64,000 nucleotides of DNA from DATBSK01 sp964501785 (GCA_964501785.1 CAZCUD010000011.1:71735-135734); one strand, 5' to 3'; shown: positions 16,048 to 24,476, counted from the stretch's first letter. Notes: generated by a model from the sequence alone, not told the origin. Numbers and translations are program-made.

Positions 16048-16857
16048 GTGAACGTCTCGGAGAAGCGGTACCAGAGGCCCGACGTGCCACGCGACGACCG
16101 GCAGATCCGTGTCGGGTCGTTGCTGTTCACGATGGTCGAACCGCACAAGGGCCACGAGGTCGCGTACAACCGCTGGTACGAGCGCGACCACTTCTACGCC
16201 GGCTGCATGGTCGGCAAATGGCAGTTCGGCGGCGCGCGCTACATCGCGACGAAGGACTGCAAGAGTCGCCGCTATCCCGACGACTCGGTCATCGTGCCCG
16301 ATCCGACGGTCGGCTCGTACCTCGCCATCTACTGGGTGCTCGACGGTCACCACGACGACTGGAACAAGTGGGGCGTCGAGCAGGTCAACTGGCTGCACGC
16401 CAACGACCGCATGTTCGAGGAACGCGACCACATCCACACCGCGCTCTACGAGTACGCAGGTGAGGCCAACGCTCCGGGCAGCACGATGCCGGTGGAGCTC
16501 GCGCTCGACCGCGCCTACGGCGGCATCTTCGTGTTCATCGGCGAGATGGCCGACGGCGTCGACGCCGCCCGGGTCACCGACTGGCTCGAAGGCCTCCCGT
16601 GCCCCACCGACGTCGCCCTGATCGGCACTCCGCTGCCGCTGCGCGACGACCGTCCGGGCGACGTCCCCGACACCCAGGCCGACGACCGGGTGCTGATCAT
16701 CGGCTGGGTCGAGGGCGACGTGCTCGCCAAGTGGGACGAGAGCGCGACCGGGATCGGAGACGCGTTCGCCGGCGCCGGGCTCGGGACGATCGTGTTCGCA
16801 TCACCCTTCCTGTCGACCGTCCCCGGCACCGACACCTACACCGACCAGCTCTGGTAG
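16048..16857 (+). CDS. Two-domain dimeric alpha/beta-barrel (EthD/NIPSNAP-like) protein
   Basis: This 269-residue soluble protein appears to contain two ferredoxin-like repeats. The first (about 20-125) opens with LLFTMVEP and contains NRWYERDHFYAG; the second (about 150-265) opens with IFVFIGEM. The W-Y-x-x-D-H pattern is that of EthD-like dimeric barrels, which bind hydrophobic ligands or help oxygenases. The GTG start has a clear GAAGAGGAG site 9 bases upstream. A smaller single-domain relative lies at 18650, and both flank F420-type oxidoreductases. A partner or ligand-binding role is inferred. Confidence 0.65.
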   Translation: MNVSEKRYQRPDVPRDDRQIRVGSLLFTMVEPHKGHEVAYNRWYERDHFYAGCMVGKWQFGGARYIATKDCKSRRYPDDSVIVPDPTVGSYLAIYWVLDGHHDDWNKWGVEQVNWLHANDRMFEERDHIHTALYEYAGEANAPGSTMPVELALDRAYGGIFVFIGEMADGVDAARVTDWLEGLPCPTDVALIGTPLPLRDDRPGDVPDTQADDRVLIIGWVEGDVLAKWDESATGIGDAFAGAGLGTIVFASPFLSTVPGTDTYTDQLW

Positions 16858-16862
16858 CGGGC

Positions 16863-17225
16863 GTGGGCTGGCTCGGTCGAGCGCGACTCGAGGAGATCGG
16901 CGACGAGCCCGACCCGCGCTTCACGTACGCGAACGAGCGCACCTTCCTCGCGTGGAGCCGGACCTCGCTCGCCCTGGTCGTCACCGGGGTGGCGGCCACC
17001 CAGCTGCTGCCCGAGCTCGACATCGAGTTCGGGCGGCGGCTGATCGGCATCCCGCTCATCGTCCTGGGTGCCGTGCTCGCGCTCGTCGCGTACCACCACT
17101 GGTACGCGAACGAGCGCGCGATGCGCCTCGGCGAGCCGCTGCCGCCCACGCGCCTGAGCCTCATCCTGGCGTTGGGGATCGCGGTCGTGTCGGTGCTGGC
17201 GATCGTGGTGGTGATCCTGGAGTGA
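16863..17225 (+). CDS. DUF202/YidH family membrane protein, first of a pair
   Basis: This 120-residue protein has the hallmark FTYANERTFLAWSRTSLAL segment (about 21-39) followed by three predicted membrane helices, as in YidH. The cytoplasmic N-terminus and short loops are typical. GTG 16863 sits 6 bases after the previous stop codon. The 3' end overlaps the second DUF202 gene by 4 bases (GTGA). The molecular role of DUF202 is not established; its presence inside a catabolic run is unusual. Confidence 0.85.
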   Translation: MGWLGRARLEEIGDEPDPRFTYANERTFLAWSRTSLALVVTGVAATQLLPELDIEFGRRLIGIPLIVLGAVLALVAYHHWYANERAMRLGEPLPPTRLSLILALGIAVVSVLAIVVVILE

Positions 17226-17596
17226 GCGCGTCGCACCCCGCATCGAGCCGGCCGGCGGTCCGGCGTTCGACCAACCAGGTCGTCGATCCCGACGAGACGC
17301 TCTACGAGGAGCGGACCGAGCTCGCGTGGAACCGCAGCGGCCTCGCCCTGCTCGCGGCGTTCGCCATCCTGGCTCGGCGCGTGTGGAGCGAGGAGACCTC
17401 GGTCGGGGGCGACGTGCTGGCGGTCGCGCTGCTCGCGGCCGCGAGCCTGGGCTGGGCCGTCGGCACGCTCGGGTGGCGGCTCAGCCACCATCGCAGCGAC
17501 GATCCTCGGCCCCGCAACGCGCGCGAGCTGTTCGCGGTCTCGCTCGGCACGCTCGCCCTGGCGGTCGCCGGCTTCGTGATCTCGTTCGCGGTCTGA
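17222..17596 (+). CDS. DUF202 family membrane protein, second of a pair
   Basis: This 124-residue paralogue of the preceding gene has the YEERTELAWNRSGLALLA motif (about 29-46) followed by three hydrophobic helices. Tandem DUF202 pairs, one longer and one shorter, are common in actinobacteria and probably form a hetero-oligomeric membrane unit; this is inference. It starts at a GTGA overlap, and the next gene's ATG lies 17 bases beyond its stop with CAGGAG between them, so the run probably continues as one operon. Confidence 0.85.
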   Translation: MSASHPASSRPAVRRSTNQVVDPDETLYEERTELAWNRSGLALLAAFAILARRVWSEETSVGGDVLAVALLAAASLGWAVGTLGWRLSHHRSDDPRPRNARELFAVSLGTLALAVAGFVISFAV

Positions 17597-17613
17597 CAGG
17601 AGCACCCACGACG

Positions 17614-18627
17614 ATGCTGGTCGACCACTACCTCCGATCCGATCTCCCCAACGTCGCCGACCTCGCTCGCGACCTCGAGGAGATCGGGTTCGACGGCCTC
17701 TACACCGCGGAGGGTCCGCACGAGCCGTTCTTCCCGCTCGTGCTGGCGGGCGAGCACACGACCCGGCCCACCCTCTTCACCAACATCGCCATCGCGTTCG
17801 CGAGGAGCCCCATGGACCTCGCGCAGATGGCCGACGCGCTCCAGCGCATGTCGGGAGGGCGCTTCGCGCTCGGGCTCGGCTCCCAGATCCGCCCCCACAT
17901 CGAGAACCGGTTCTCGATGACGTGGAGCCGCCCGGTCGCGCGGATGCGCGAGATGGTCGAGGCGATCAAGGCGATCCAGCAGGCGTGGCAGGACGGGACC
18001 CGGCTGGCATACCGGGGGGACATCTACCGGCACACCCTCATGACCCCGATGTTCGACCCGGGCCCCAACCCGCACGGACCGGCACCGATCTGGCTCGCAG
18101 GGCTCGGCCCGAAGATGACGCGCAACGCGGCCGAGGTCGCCGACGGCCTGCTGGTGCACCCGTTCCACTCGGAGCTGTTCATCCGCGAGCACGTGGCGCC
18201 GGCCGTCGCCGACGGCCTCGCCGCGTCGCGTCGCGAGCGGACGGGCTTCACCGTCTCGGCGACCCCGATCGTGTGCACCGGCAGCACCGACGAGCAGCAC
18301 GAGCACGCGCGCCGGAGCGTGCGTGGCCTGCTCGGCTTCTACGGCTCGACCCCCGCGTACCGGGTGACGCTCGACGCCCACGGCTGGGGCGATCTCCAGG
18401 TCGAGCTGAACCGGCTCACGAAGGAAGGGCGTTGGGACGAGCTGTCGGGCGTGCTGCCCGACGAGGTCGTCGAGACCATCGCCGTGTGCTGCCGGCCGGA
18501 CGAGGTCGCCGACCGACTCCTCGCCCGCTACGGCGACGCGGTCGATCGGGTCGGCCTGTCGATGCCCTACGACGCGAGCAGCGACACGCTCGCGGCGATC
18601 GTGGCAGGCTTCCGCTCCCACTCCTGA
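17614..18627 (+). CDS. LLM-class oxidoreductase, probably F420-dependent
   Basis: This 337-residue luciferase-like TIM-barrel protein has FDGLYTAEGPHEPF near the first strands, SGGRFALGLGSQ (the conserved core motif), and PIWLAGLGPKMTR. The pattern is that of actinobacterial F420-dependent LLM enzymes (close to the TIGR03617 type), which transfer hydride with coenzyme F420. The ATG has a CAGGAG site. It is followed by a small EthD-like protein and another LLM gene, suggesting a multi-enzyme oxidation step. The substrate is unknown. Confidence 0.88.
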   Translation: MLVDHYLRSDLPNVADLARDLEEIGFDGLYTAEGPHEPFFPLVLAGEHTTRPTLFTNIAIAFARSPMDLAQMADALQRMSGGRFALGLGSQIRPHIENRFSMTWSRPVARMREMVEAIKAIQQAWQDGTRLAYRGDIYRHTLMTPMFDPGPNPHGPAPIWLAGLGPKMTRNAAEVADGLLVHPFHSELFIREHVAPAVADGLAASRRERTGFTVSATPIVCTGSTDEQHEHARRSVRGLLGFYGSTPAYRVTLDAHGWGDLQVELNRLTKEGRWDELSGVLPDEVVETIAVCCRPDEVADRLLARYGDAVDRVGLSMPYDASSDTLAAIVAGFRSHS

Positions 18628-18649
18628 CGATCCACCGAAGGGACGACCG

Positions 18650-19003
18650 ATGGCCAAGGGTGTCTTCCTCGCCTACTCGAACGCCGCGGACGGCGCGAAC
18701 CACGACGACTTCAACCAGTGGTACGACGACGTGCACGCCAAGGAGGTCCTGGCGCTGCCGGGCGTGAAGTCGGCGCGGCGGTTCAAGCTCGCCGACTCGC
18801 AGATCATGCCGGGCGACGACGCCAACGGCCGTCAGTACCTCGCGCTCTACGAGGTCGAGGCCGACGACTGGGCTGCGTTCGCGCAGTCGTTCCAGGACGC
18901 GTTCGGCAGCGGCGCGATCACGATCAACGCCGAGCTGCTCCAGCTCGACCCGATGGTGCAGACGATGGTGTTCGAGGAGATCAGCCCCGAGCAGCAGTCG
19001 TGA
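18650..19003 (+). CDS. Small dimeric alpha/beta-barrel (EthD-like) protein
   Basis: This 117-residue single-domain ferredoxin-like fold protein has FNQWYDDVHAKEVLALPGVKSARRF (split here as FNQWYDDVHAKE and LPGVKSARRF, about 24-46), the signature of DUF4286/EthD-like proteins in actinobacterial catabolic clusters. The ATG has an upstream GAAGGGACGACC purine-rich site. It lies between two LLM oxidoreductases and is related to the two-domain protein at 16048. A role as ligand-binding partner is inferred. Confidence 0.72.
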   Translation: MAKGVFLAYSNAADGANHDDFNQWYDDVHAKEVLALPGVKSARRFKLADSQIMPGDDANGRQYLALYEVEADDWAAFAQSFQDAFGSGAITINAELLQLDPMVQTMVFEEISPEQQS

Positions 19004-19041
19004 CCGGGCCGGCGCCCGCGCGCGCCACCTGAGGTCGCGCC

Positions 19042-19992
19042 GTGCGCATCGGGGTCTTCGTGAGCGAGACGAGCGCCGAGCTGACCGACATCTCGTCGCT
19101 CGTCGAGAACGCGATCGCGGCCGAGGCGGCCGGGTTCACCACGGCGTGGGTGCCCCACATCCCGTGGAGCCTCGACGCGCTGACCGCGGTCACGATCGCG
19201 GCCGGCTCGACGAGCACGATCGAGCTCGGCACCGCGGTGGTGCCCACCTACTCGCGCCACCCACTCGCGATGGCCCAGCAGGCCCTGTCGACCCAGGCCG
19301 CGGCGGGCGGGCGGCTCGCGCTCGGCATCGGCCCGTCGCACCAGATGGTCATCGAGGGCATGTACGGGCTGTCCTACGAGCACCCGATCCGGCACGTGCG
19401 CGAGTACGTCGAGGTGCTCGAGGCGGCGTTCGAGGGCACCGGGCGCGTCGACCACGACGGCGACCTCTACTCGGTGCACGCGATGCTCACGGTGCCGGGC
19501 GCCACCTCGGCGCCGATCCTGCTGGCTGCGCTCGCACCCTTGATGCTGCGCCTCGCCGGCGAGCGGACCGACGGCACCATCACGTGGATGGCCGACGAGC
19601 GCGCGATCGGCGAGCACGTGGTGCCGAGGATCACCGCCGCCGCCGAGTCGGCCGGGAGGCCCGCCCCGCGGGTCATCAGCGGGCTCCCCGTCTGCGTCCA
19701 CCCCGACGAGACCGAGGCGCGCGAGCGGGCCGCGCACGCGTACCAGGTCTACGGGCAGATCCCCACGTACCGGCGGATGCTCGATCGGGGGGACGCCGAG
19801 GGCCCCGGCGACGTGTGCATCGCGGGCGACGAGGCCGCGGTGACGGCCCAGCTGCGCTCACACCGCGACGCGGGCGTCACCGAGCTCGCAGCCACGATCT
19901 TCACCGTCGGACGGACCCCCGCCGAGCGCGCCGCCTCTCGGCAGCGCACGTTCGACCACCTCGCCTCGCTCGCCCCCGCCCTCGCGTCTTGA
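19042..19992 (+). CDS. LLM-class F420-dependent oxidoreductase
   Basis: This 316-residue luciferase-like barrel begins at a GTG giving RIGVFVSE. It has TTAWVPHIP, the substrate-proximal TAVVPTYSRHP, GRLALGIGPSHQ and YEHPIRHVREY, close to the TIGR03564-type F420 enzymes and clearly paralogous to the protein at 37842. It would catalyse F420-linked hydride transfer on an unknown substrate. It is the last gene of the plus-strand run that began at 14432 and converges 6 bases from the next LLM gene. Confidence 0.9.
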   Translation: MRIGVFVSETSAELTDISSLVENAIAAEAAGFTTAWVPHIPWSLDALTAVTIAAGSTSTIELGTAVVPTYSRHPLAMAQQALSTQAAAGGRLALGIGPSHQMVIEGMYGLSYEHPIRHVREYVEVLEAAFEGTGRVDHDGDLYSVHAMLTVPGATSAPILLAALAPLMLRLAGERTDGTITWMADERAIGEHVVPRITAAAESAGRPAPRVISGLPVCVHPDETEARERAAHAYQVYGQIPTYRRMLDRGDAEGPGDVCIAGDEAAVTAQLRSHRDAGVTELAATIFTVGRTPAERAASRQRTFDHLASLAPALAS

Positions 19993-19998
19993 TGCGCG

Positions 19999-20925
19999 TC
20001 ACAGCGCGGCGACCGCCGGGAGGATCTCGTCCCGGAACGTCGTGAAGCTCGCGAGCATGTGATCGCGGGTGTCGCCCGCGACGGTGACGGTCGCATAGGT
20101 CACGCCGACGGCGTGGAGCCCACGGATGCTCGCCACCGTCTTGTCGGCATCCACCGGTGCGTTGGTGAACATGTCCAGTCCCATCGGCATGAACACGTAG
20201 TCGAGCGGCGTCGTCCGGCCGTTCGCCGCCTCGGCGGCGTGCGCCTCGTCGATGCGTGCCTTCAGGTCGTCCATCGTCTCGAGTGGAGGCGTGTGCAGGC
20301 GCTTGCGCGCCTTCGCGGGGCTCGGCATCGGTGCCCAGCCGTCGGCGAGCTCGACGGCGCGTCGCATTGCCCGCCGGGAGTTGCCACCGATCCAGATCGG
20401 CGGTCCGCCGGGCTGGGCGGGCGCGGGAAGCATCGTGTTGCCCGGTGCGTCGAACCCCGCGCCGCGCATCGTCACGCTCTCACCCGTCCATGCCGCGCGC
20501 ATCGCGGCGATCGCCTCGTCGGTGCGGTCGTTGCGCTCGTCGAACGGCGCGCCGAGCGCGGCGAACTCGTCCTCGAGGTAGCCGGCCCCGATCCCGAGCA
20601 CGACGCGACCGCCCGCGAGCGCGTCGAGCGTCGAGACGGTCTTGGCGAGCATGAACGGGTTGCGGTAGGCGGGGATCGCCAGGTACGTGAGCAGCCGCAC
20701 CCGCGTCGTCGCGGCTGCGGCGAACGACAGCGCGACGAAGGCGTCGAGCGCGTGATGACCGCCCGACGCGAGCCACCGGTCGCCGGGGAAGGGGTGCTCG
20801 GTCACGAACACCGCGTCGAAGCCGGCCTCCTCGGCCGCCACCGACAGGTCGGTGATCGCCGAGGCGCTCGCCAGCTCGTCGAACCGCTCCACCCGGTGGG
20901 TGGGCAGCTGCACCGCCACCTTCAT
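19999..20925 (-). CDS. LLM-class F420-dependent oxidoreductase (TIGR03619-like)
   Basis: This 308-residue luciferase-like protein has FDAVFVTEHPFPGDRW, the GGHHALDAFVALSF segment, GRVVLGIGAGYLEDEF and PIWIGGNSRRAMRRA, matching the Rv2161c-like group. The ATG at 20925 has GAGGGG 4 bases upstream, which decides the start. It is a single gene on the minus strand, divergent from the SnoaL/LLM operon; the 150-base gap holds a KstR-like site and two tandem hairpin repeats, so both directions may be co-regulated. The substrate is unknown. Confidence 0.9.
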   Translation of the reverse strand: MKVAVQLPTHRVERFDELASASAITDLSVAAEEAGFDAVFVTEHPFPGDRWLASGGHHALDAFVALSFAAAATTRVRLLTYLAIPAYRNPFMLAKTVSTLDALAGGRVVLGIGAGYLEDEFAALGAPFDERNDRTDEAIAAMRAAWTGESVTMRGAGFDAPGNTMLPAPAQPGGPPIWIGGNSRRAMRRAVELADGWAPMPSPAKARKRLHTPPLETMDDLKARIDEAHAAEAANGRTTPLDYVFMPMGLDMFTNAPVDADKTVASIRGLHAVGVTYATVTVAGDTRDHMLASFTTFRDEILPAVAAL

Positions 20926-20933
20926 GAGTCCCC

Positions 20934-20989
20934 TCGATCCTGTCCCGGCTCCGCCGGGTGGTCGATCCTGCCCCGGCTCCGCCGGGCGG
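20934..20989. repeat. 28-base direct tandem repeat, each unit with a hairpin
   Basis: Units 20934-20961 and 20962-20989 both begin TCGATCCTG and contain the palindrome CCCGGC-TCC-GCCGGG. They lie just upstream of the minus-strand LLM gene, so its message would start with or pass through two adjacent hairpins. Their function is unknown. Confidence 0.7.
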
Positions 20990-21031
20990 CCGCGGCCCGC
21001 CGGCCCACTCGACGGGGCCGGGCGCCGATGG

Positions 21032-21045
21032 TAGAACGCGTTGCA
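21032..21045 (+). promoter_or_regulatory. KstR-like operator upstream of the SnoaL/LLM operon
   Basis: TAGAACGCGTTGCA fits the KstR consensus TNNAACNNGTTNNA at every defined position. It is centred 37 bases before the GTG at 21076, where a TetR-family repressor would block the promoter. KstR controls sterol catabolism genes in actinobacteria. A second match occurs at 34656. Whether this genome encodes KstR cannot be seen here. Confidence 0.6.
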
Positions 21046-21075
21046 GTTCTGAGAGACCGACCACCGGGGGGATCC

Positions 21076-21528
21076 GTGGGCACGTTCAGCCGCCAGGAGA
21101 TGGAGGACGCCTTCCAGGTGTTCCAGGACCGGGCCAAGGTGGCCGGCCAGACCGGCAACTGGGACGAGTGGTCGCTCTGCTTCACCGAGGACGCCAAGTA
21201 CTACGAGCACCACTACGGCCGCATGGAGGGCCGCCAGGCGATCCTCGACTGGATCACCTCCACCATGAACGAGCCGCTGTTCCGAGAGATGACGTCGTTC
21301 CCGATCGAGTGGTACGTCATCGACGAGGACAAGGGCTGGATCATCTGCTCGGTCGCCAACGTGATGCAGGACCCCGGCGACGGCAGCGACCATCGCGAGT
21401 CGAACTGGACGCTGCTGCACTACGCCGGCAACGGGCAGTTCTCCTACGAGGAGGACATGTACAACCCGACCGAGTTCGGCGAGATGATCAAGGGCTACCT
21501 CAAGGCCAAGAAGGCCGCGGCCAAGTAG
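21076..21528 (+). CDS. SnoaL/NTF2-like protein
   Basis: This 150-residue cone-fold protein starts with helices containing FQDRAKVAGQTGNWDEWSL (shown only to mark residues about 13-31), followed by a GR..I..WI segment and beta strands ending in YEEDMYNPTEF. SnoaL-like proteins act as isomerases, dehydratases or small-ligand binders, and several serve steroid catabolism. The GTG has a GGGGGG site 5 bases upstream, which fixes the start. It lies downstream of a KstR-like operator and upstream of an LLM oxidoreductase. The same SnoaL/LLM pairing recurs at 37842-39201. Confidence 0.78.
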   Translation: MGTFSRQEMEDAFQVFQDRAKVAGQTGNWDEWSLCFTEDAKYYEHHYGRMEGRQAILDWITSTMNEPLFREMTSFPIEWYVIDEDKGWIICSVANVMQDPGDGSDHRESNWTLLHYAGNGQFSYEEDMYNPTEFGEMIKGYLKAKKAAAK

Positions 21529-21536
21529 CCGTTCCG

Positions 21537-21564
21537 GCATCGCACACCGCGCATCGCACACCGC
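21537..21564. repeat. 14-base tandem repeat between SnoaL and LLM genes
   Basis: GCATCGCACACCGC occurs twice in direct succession (21537-21550 and 21551-21564), followed by a degenerate third piece. It fills the short intergenic gap before the ribosome site of the next gene. No function is evident. Confidence 0.6.
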
Positions 21565-21590
21565 GCACGTCGCACGACAGGAGCCTCCTC

Positions 21591-22781
21591 GTGGAGTTCG
21601 GCATCTTCAACAGCCTCTACACGCCCCGCCAGTCGTATCAGGACGCCGACGACCAGTGGGCGGTCGAGACGCAGCGCCTCATGGACGAGGTGGCGTGGAC
21701 CCAAGCGGCCGATCGCGCCGGGTTCAAGTACACCTGGGCCACCGAGCACCACTTCCTCACCGAGTACTCGCACCTCTCGTCGAACGAGACGTTCCTCGCG
21801 TACCTGGCCGGCACGACGGAGCGGATCCGCCTCGGCACCGGCATCTTCAACATCACGCCACCGGTGAACCACCCGGCGCGGGTCGCCGAGCGGATCGCGA
21901 TGATCGACAAGCTGAGCGGGGGTCGTTTCGAGTTCGGCGTCGGACGCGGGTCGTCGACCACCGAGCAGCGCGGCTTCGGGATCACCGACCCCGAGCTCAC
22001 CAAGGAGATGGTCGACGAGGTCTACCCCGAGTTCAAGAAGATGTGGCGCGAGACCGCGTACAGCTTCAAGGGCAAGTTCTTCGAGATGCCGCCTCGCAAC
22101 GTGCTGCCGAAGCCGCTCCAGGATCCCCACCCGCCGATGTGGATCGCGGCCGGCAACCCCGGCACGTTCGAGAAGGCCGCCCGCATGGGCGTGGGCGTCC
22201 TCTGCTTCACGATGGGCACGCCCGAGCAGCTCGCGCCGCTGATCGAGGTCTACAAGAAGAACATCGAGAAGGCCGAGCCGGTCGGCGAGTACGTCAACGA
22301 CAACATCATGGTGACGAGCCAGATGCTCTGCCTCGAGGACGGCGAGAAGGCTCGTGACCTCTCGACGCGCATCACGTCGCGCTTCCAGAACAGCCTCGTC
22401 TTCCACTACCTCGACACGTTCCCCGCTCCCCCGGGCATCCCCGCGTGGCCCGCGGTGCTGCCGGAGCCCACGCGCGAGGAGGTCGACGCGGCGGTCGCAG
22501 CCGGCGACGCCTGCATCGGGACGCCCGAAGAGGTCACGAAGGCCGTCAAGCGCTACGAGGACGCGGGCGCCGACCAGCTCGTGTTCGGGATGCTGTCCAC
22601 GACGATGCCGATCGACGTGGCGATCGAGGCGACCGAGACGTTCGGCAAGCACGTGATCCCGGAGTTCGACAAGGACCCCGTCGCGTCGACCGTCCGCCAG
22701 CGCGAGGCGTACGTCGCCAAGCGTGGGCCGCGCACGAAGACCGAGCTCGGCCTCGCGGTCGACGAGCTGCCGGTCCTCTAG
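21591..22781 (+). CDS. LLM-class flavin/F420-dependent oxidoreductase
   Basis: This 396-residue bacterial-luciferase-like protein has EFGIFNSLY at the N-terminus, YTWATEHHFLTEYS (substrate/cofactor region), SGGRFEFGVGRGSS, and PPMWIAAGNPGTFEKAARMG. It is longer than the F420 paralogues in this window and closer to the alkanal-monooxygenase-like subgroup, so FMN is a possible cofactor. The GTG follows an ACAGGAG site. It is transcribed with the SnoaL gene and probably the next SDR, under a KstR-like operator. The reaction is unknown. Confidence 0.88.
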   Translation: MEFGIFNSLYTPRQSYQDADDQWAVETQRLMDEVAWTQAADRAGFKYTWATEHHFLTEYSHLSSNETFLAYLAGTTERIRLGTGIFNITPPVNHPARVAERIAMIDKLSGGRFEFGVGRGSSTTEQRGFGITDPELTKEMVDEVYPEFKKMWRETAYSFKGKFFEMPPRNVLPKPLQDPHPPMWIAAGNPGTFEKAARMGVGVLCFTMGTPEQLAPLIEVYKKNIEKAEPVGEYVNDNIMVTSQMLCLEDGEKARDLSTRITSRFQNSLVFHYLDTFPAPPGIPAWPAVLPEPTREEVDAAVAAGDACIGTPEEVTKAVKRYEDAGADQLVFGMLSTTMPIDVAIEATETFGKHVIPEFDKDPVASTVRQREAYVAKRGPRTKTELGLAVDELPVL

Positions 22782-22787
22782 GCCGAC

Positions 22788-23636
22788 ATGGTCGACGCCA
22801 CGAGCACGGGCGCGCTCGCCGGCCGCGTCGCGCTCGTCACGGGCGCGAGCCGAGGCATCGGGTACGGGATCGCTCGCCGGTTCGCCGCGGAGGGCGCCGC
22901 CGTCGCGGTGACCGCGCGCACGCTCGAGCCCGAGCCCGACGCGAAGCTCGACGGGTCGCTGCGCGAGACCGTCGAGGAGATCGAGGCGGCGGGAGGACGC
23001 GCCGTCGCCGTGCAGGCCGACCTCAACGACGCCGATGACCGCGCGCGCGTCGTCCCCGAGGTCGAGGCCGCGCTCGGACCGATCGACGTGCTCGTCAACA
23101 ACGCGGCGGCGGCGACGTACGTGGCGAACGCGGAGATCACGCTCAAGCGTCGCCGGCTCACGTTCGAGATCAACGTGCAGGCCCCGATCGACTTCGCCCA
23201 GCAGGTGCTGCCCGGGATGCTCGAGCGCGGGGAGGGCTGGATCCTCAACATCTCGAGCGCCACCTCGAAGCACCCCCAGGGGCCTCCGTTCGATCCCGGA
23301 TTCAAGCTCGGCTTCACGAGCACGACCTACGGCGCGTCGAAGGCGGCGCTCGAGCGCTTCACGACCGGGCTCGCCGCGGAGACGTTCGGACGCGGCATCG
23401 CCGTCAACACGCTGGCGCCCGTCGCGGCGGTGCGCACGCCGGGCGCCGACTCGCTCGTCGGTGACGTCATGGACGCGAACCCCGACATCGTCGAGTCGCT
23501 CGAGCTGTTCGTCGAGGCGGCGCTCGCGCTCTCGACGTGCGACGCACAGACCACCACCGGCCGCATCTGCTACTCGCGCCCGCTCCTCGAAGAGCTGGGC
23601 CGCGACGTCCGCGCCCTCGACGGCACCCCCCTCTGA
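22788..23636 (+). CDS. SDR family oxidoreductase
   Basis: This 282-residue SDR has TGASRGIGYG, NNAAAATY (variant NNAG), Ser in ISSAT, and YGASK with Tyr and Lys. The C-terminal part lacks the usual GG-x-x-x-x-G end and instead has a loop ending LDGTPL, so it belongs to a divergent group. It starts 6 bases after the LLM stop and is the third gene of that operon. It probably oxidises or reduces the substrate handled by the LLM enzyme; this is inference. Confidence 0.9.
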   Translation: MVDATSTGALAGRVALVTGASRGIGYGIARRFAAEGAAVAVTARTLEPEPDAKLDGSLRETVEEIEAAGGRAVAVQADLNDADDRARVVPEVEAALGPIDVLVNNAAAATYVANAEITLKRRRLTFEINVQAPIDFAQQVLPGMLERGEGWILNISSATSKHPQGPPFDPGFKLGFTSTTYGASKAALERFTTGLAAETFGRGIAVNTLAPVAAVRTPGADSLVGDVMDANPDIVESLELFVEAALALSTCDAQTTTGRICYSRPLLEELGRDVRALDGTPL

Positions 23637-23683
23637 ACCGCCGCCCGGGCGGGGCGCTCCGCCTCGCCGCGCCCCCGTCGTTT

Positions 23684-23723
23684 CGGCGTCAGCAGACCCG
23701 CGTCACACCAGGCTGCTGACGCC
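23684..23723. repeat. GGCGTCAGCAG palindrome, copy 2
   Basis: GGCGTCAGCAG (23685-23695) pairs perfectly with CTGCTGACGCC (23713-23723), extended by CC/GG inside the arms. The flanks TTTCGGCGTCAGCAGACCC and GACGCCAGAA match those of copy 1 at 11995-12035. It too lies between convergent genes, consistent with a bidirectional terminator or REP-like element. Confidence 0.8.
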
Positions 23724-23747
23724 AGAAGGTCGTGGGGGCGCGCGAGG

Positions 23748-24476
23748 TCAGGGGTGCTCCTCGAGGTACCAGCCCGTCTCGGCCATGTGGAGGCGGTAGC
23801 GGGGTCCGGGGGTGTCGAGCGGACCCGGCGTGTCGGGATCCTCGAGCGCGTACGCCGCGTCACCGGACCAGAGCGCGAGCATCTCGTCGTCGGCACGCGC
23901 CATCTGCGTCTCGTAGAAGTACGGTTCGCGCGCCTCGGCGTCGGCCATGAGCGAGTCGAGGTCGTCGAAGCGGCGGAGGTAGTCGAGCGTCATCCACGTG
24001 GGCGGCGCCAGCTCGATCTCGAGCGCGTCACGCCGGGACAGTGCGTCGTTCGCACCCATCCACGCGCTGTCGTGGATCTCCCCGCCGTCGATGATCACGG
24101 CGCCCTCGGGCGCCGGTGCGACGAAGAACCACGTCGCGTACCGCTTGGGCGCGATCGCCGGTGGCGTCCAGTGCGAGATGAACGCGAGCGACGACGGCGC
24201 GACCACCAACCCCGCCTCCTCGGCCGCCTCGCGCACCGCTGCGTTGCGCGCCGCCCCCTCGACGTCGTCGGCGCCGATCCGGTCGTCGTCGTCGATCCGA
24301 CCGCCGGGGAAGACCCACATGCCTCCGAAGGCGAGCTTCGAGTTCTTGTGCAGCATCAGCGTCTCCAGGCCGCGCTCCCCCGGTCGCACGAGGACGACCG
24401 TCGCAGCCGGGATCGGCGCGCCCTCGACGCGCTCACCGTGGAGGAACCACTGCTGGAACTGCGTCAGATCGGCCAC
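23748..24476 (-). CDS. NUDIX hydrolase with extended Nudix box (NUDT19/RppH-like fold)
   Basis: This 242-residue protein has MWVFPGGRIDDDDR followed, after an insertion of about 10 residues, by the core AAVREAAEEAGLVV, so the REUxEExGU metal-binding core is complete. It hydrolyses a nucleoside diphosphate linked to another moiety, possibly CoA by analogy with NUDT7/19 enzymes in acyl-CoA-rich cells (inference). The GTG at 24476 is chosen because AGAGGAGT lies 4 bases upstream. It is probably cotranscribed with the DUF4202 gene 31 bases upstream. Confidence 0.88.
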   Translation of the reverse strand: MADLTQFQQWFLHGERVEGAPIPAATVVLVRPGERGLETLMLHKNSKLAFGGMWVFPGGRIDDDDRIGADDVEGAARNAAVREAAEEAGLVVAPSSLAFISHWTPPAIAPKRYATWFFVAPAPEGAVIIDGGEIHDSAWMGANDALSRRDALEIELAPPTWMTLDYLRRFDDLDSLMADAEAREPYFYETQMARADDEMLALWSGDAAYALEDPDTPGPLDTPGPRYRLHMAETGWYLEEHP

